DNA of 64,000 nt from Shinisaurus crocodilurus (Eukaryota; Chordata; Lepidosauria; Squamata; Shinisauridae), in NCBI GenBank assembly GCA_021292165.1, contig CM037883.1, forward strand, positions 8,757,434 to 8,821,433, given 5' to 3'. The position numbers and the translations under genes are program-made. Shown one piece after another: positions 62,890 to 64,000 of this stretch (the stretch's first letter is position 1; each line of letters starts with the position of its first letter). The notes beneath the pieces are model-generated. The model did not search any database, was not told the origin of the DNA, and saw only the letters and a list, made by a program, of their open reading frames with translations.

Positions 62890-63335
62890 GGTTTCAGGTT
62901 CTGGTACTTGTGTACAAAGGCCAAAATAACTTGCGACCAGGTTACCTGCGAGAGCGTCTACTCCCATACCAACCTGCCCGGTCACTGAGGTCATCAGATG
63001 GCATGCTCCTGGTGGTTCCTCATGGACCTTTGGCCTATTGGAGCCCACCAAAAGAAGAGCCTTCAGTGTGGTGGCTCCATTTCTGTGGGACTGGGACTTC
63101 CTGCCTCTGGAGGTCAGGTAGGCTCTGAGACTGTATTGCTTTCGGTGCCTGCTGAAGACTTCCTTGTTCCAGGAAGCCTTCTCTGCTCTCCAACCACCAG
63201 TATAATGTTGTTTAGTTTTCAAGGTATTGTTTTTGTTTCTTTTATCTGTTTTTATCTTTTTATTGTTCACCACTCTGAAATCTACTTAGATATGGAGCAG
63301 TATACAAATACTGTAAATAAATAAATGAATATGGG
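62890..63335 (+). pseudogene. CR1/L2-type LINE 3' end
   Basis: LVLVYKGQNNLRPGYLRERL, LPYQPARSLRSSDGMLLVV and KEEPSVWWLHF keep the C-terminal pattern with frame damage. The 3' UTR has CACTCTGAAATCTACTTAG, ATATGGAGCAGTATACAAAT and (TAAA)n, the same terminus as the minus-strand LINE at 48096. Confidence 0.87.
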
Positions 63336-63361
63336 AGGAAGTGGTCTTTCAGGTATCCTGC

Positions 63362-63780
63362 CTCTAACAGTGTGATCCTATGCCCCCTGAACACTGTCTA
63401 GAGGGCCATGGGATTCTTCAGAGTCCCAGCTCCGAGATTGGAAAAACACTACAACTTCAGAGCCAGGGATCTGCACTCAGATCTCTCCCCACCAGCCAGC
63501 ATGGAAAGAACCACACTGGCTGCATCTCTGAGGTCATAAGACCAACCTCAGAGAAGGGGTAAAGTGGGTTTTCTGAGGAATAGGGAGTGGGGAGATTGGG
63601 GCCACCAGGATACACTGCAGCATCCTTCCCTCCCTGTTTGAAGTACCACAGCTAGACATCCGATATCGGTCGTCAAGCTGACTTGCAGGGTGAGAGGGGC
63701 GGGGAGGTGAAGATTGCCTCCACACTCATCCCAACCTGCATAATCCTGAGATCAGAGGCTTAAAAGCATCCCCATCGGAC
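63362..63780. repeat. Unnamed repeat family X, copy 3
   Basis: GTGATCCTATGCCCCCTGAA, TCTAGAGGGCCATGGGATTC and CAGAGTCCCAGCTCCGAG parallel the starts at 39405 and 45528. The distal part is diverged (CACTGGCTGCATCTCTGAGG). Confidence 0.55.
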
Positions 63781-63781
63781 T

Positions 63782-63828
63782 GCATCCTAAGCTGTTTAGG
63801 GCTTTATAGGTAAGCACCAGTGCCTTAC
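63782..63828 (-). pseudogene. CR1/L2-type LINE scrap
   Basis: Reverse complement reads LVLTYKALNSLG in one frame, the hallmark motif of the CR1/L2 C-terminus. Confidence 0.6.
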
Positions 63829-63857
63829 CTATAGGTAAATGCAGACACATGAACATT

Positions 63858-63935
63858 AAGGAAGATGCCAGGGAGTGAACCTGGAACTTTGTTTTCAAAA
63901 TATGTCTGCTGCCACTGAGCCATGTCCCTTTCCTT
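63858..63935 (-). mobile_element. tRNA-Ala-type SINE head
   Basis: Reverse complement: GGGACATGGCTCAGTGGCAG (A box), TTTTGAAAACAAAG, GTTCCAGGTTCACTCCCTGG (B box), CATCTTCC. 3' part absent. Confidence 0.7.
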
Positions 63936-64000
63936 TTTTCTTTCTTTCAGTACAGTTAAATTCACAAAGAAAAATGAAGTGTCCTCCAGTTCCCATCCTT

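Noticed and set aside
6933..64000. Functional tRNA genes at A/B box pairs
   Set aside because: All A/B box pairs belong to SINE copies with LINE-like tails; none folds into an intact cloverleaf with acceptor pairing as judged by eye.

Overview
This is vertebrate intergenic DNA, most likely from a squamate reptile (a lizard). I find no host protein-coding gene, rRNA gene or functional tRNA gene. The evidence for a squamate is the repeat mix: a sauropsid family opening GCCATGCTGGATCAGA, two tRNA-derived SINE families, a 5S-rRNA-derived SINE with a CR1-like 8-bp tail, CR1/L2-type LINE 3' ends, many hAT-type non-autonomous DNA transposons, and abundant dinucleotide microsatellites. Every long open frame checked lies in a repeat, a microsatellite or an unremarkable chance frame. 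The few with protein homology are decayed retrotransposon pieces.

Layout. 0-6 kb: a 200-bp palindrome, two sauropsid repeats in tandem, a LINE C-terminal zinc-finger fragment, several CR1/L2 3' ends in opposite orientations (one retaining the YADD box of reverse transcriptase) and a 5S-derived SINE. 6-20 kb: a tRNA SINE, a CR1 copy split in two, a palindromic hAT element inside a locally duplicated block, a CpG-rich orphan block (14.2-14.9 kb), a (TTC)37 tract, a second copy of the zinc-finger LINE and a 398-bp hairpin hAT element with a perfect 8-bp target duplication. 20-32 kb: sauropsid repeats, a perfect 77-bp tandem duplication, an L1-like insertion with a 12-bp target duplication, SINEs, MITEs and a homeobox-site-rich stretch (26.9-27.2 kb). 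32-40 kb: a CpG-rich palindromic element, a 921-bp hAT element with perfect target duplication, another 400-bp hairpin element and a long minus-strand LINE. 40-50 kb: SINE/MITE nests, one member each of two more repeat families, and a LINE split by a hairpin element that is itself split by a second hairpin element. 50-64 kb: a LINE split by a 625-bp AT-rich palindrome, a LINE split by a 430-bp element, a Ty1/copia LTR plus RNase H remnant (61.4-62.2 kb) and LINE/SINE ends.

The most interesting theme is a set of long-palindrome elements. They carry very different interiors (GC-rich, AT-rich, mixed) but share ends of the type TAGGGATGTGC...GCACATCCCTA. One copy has a perfect 8-bp duplication, which points to the hAT superfamily. 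They insert into LINEs and into each other. Second are the Ty1/copia remnant and the 5S-headed, CR1-tailed SINE. Family names are inferred from remembered consensus features; nothing was searched.
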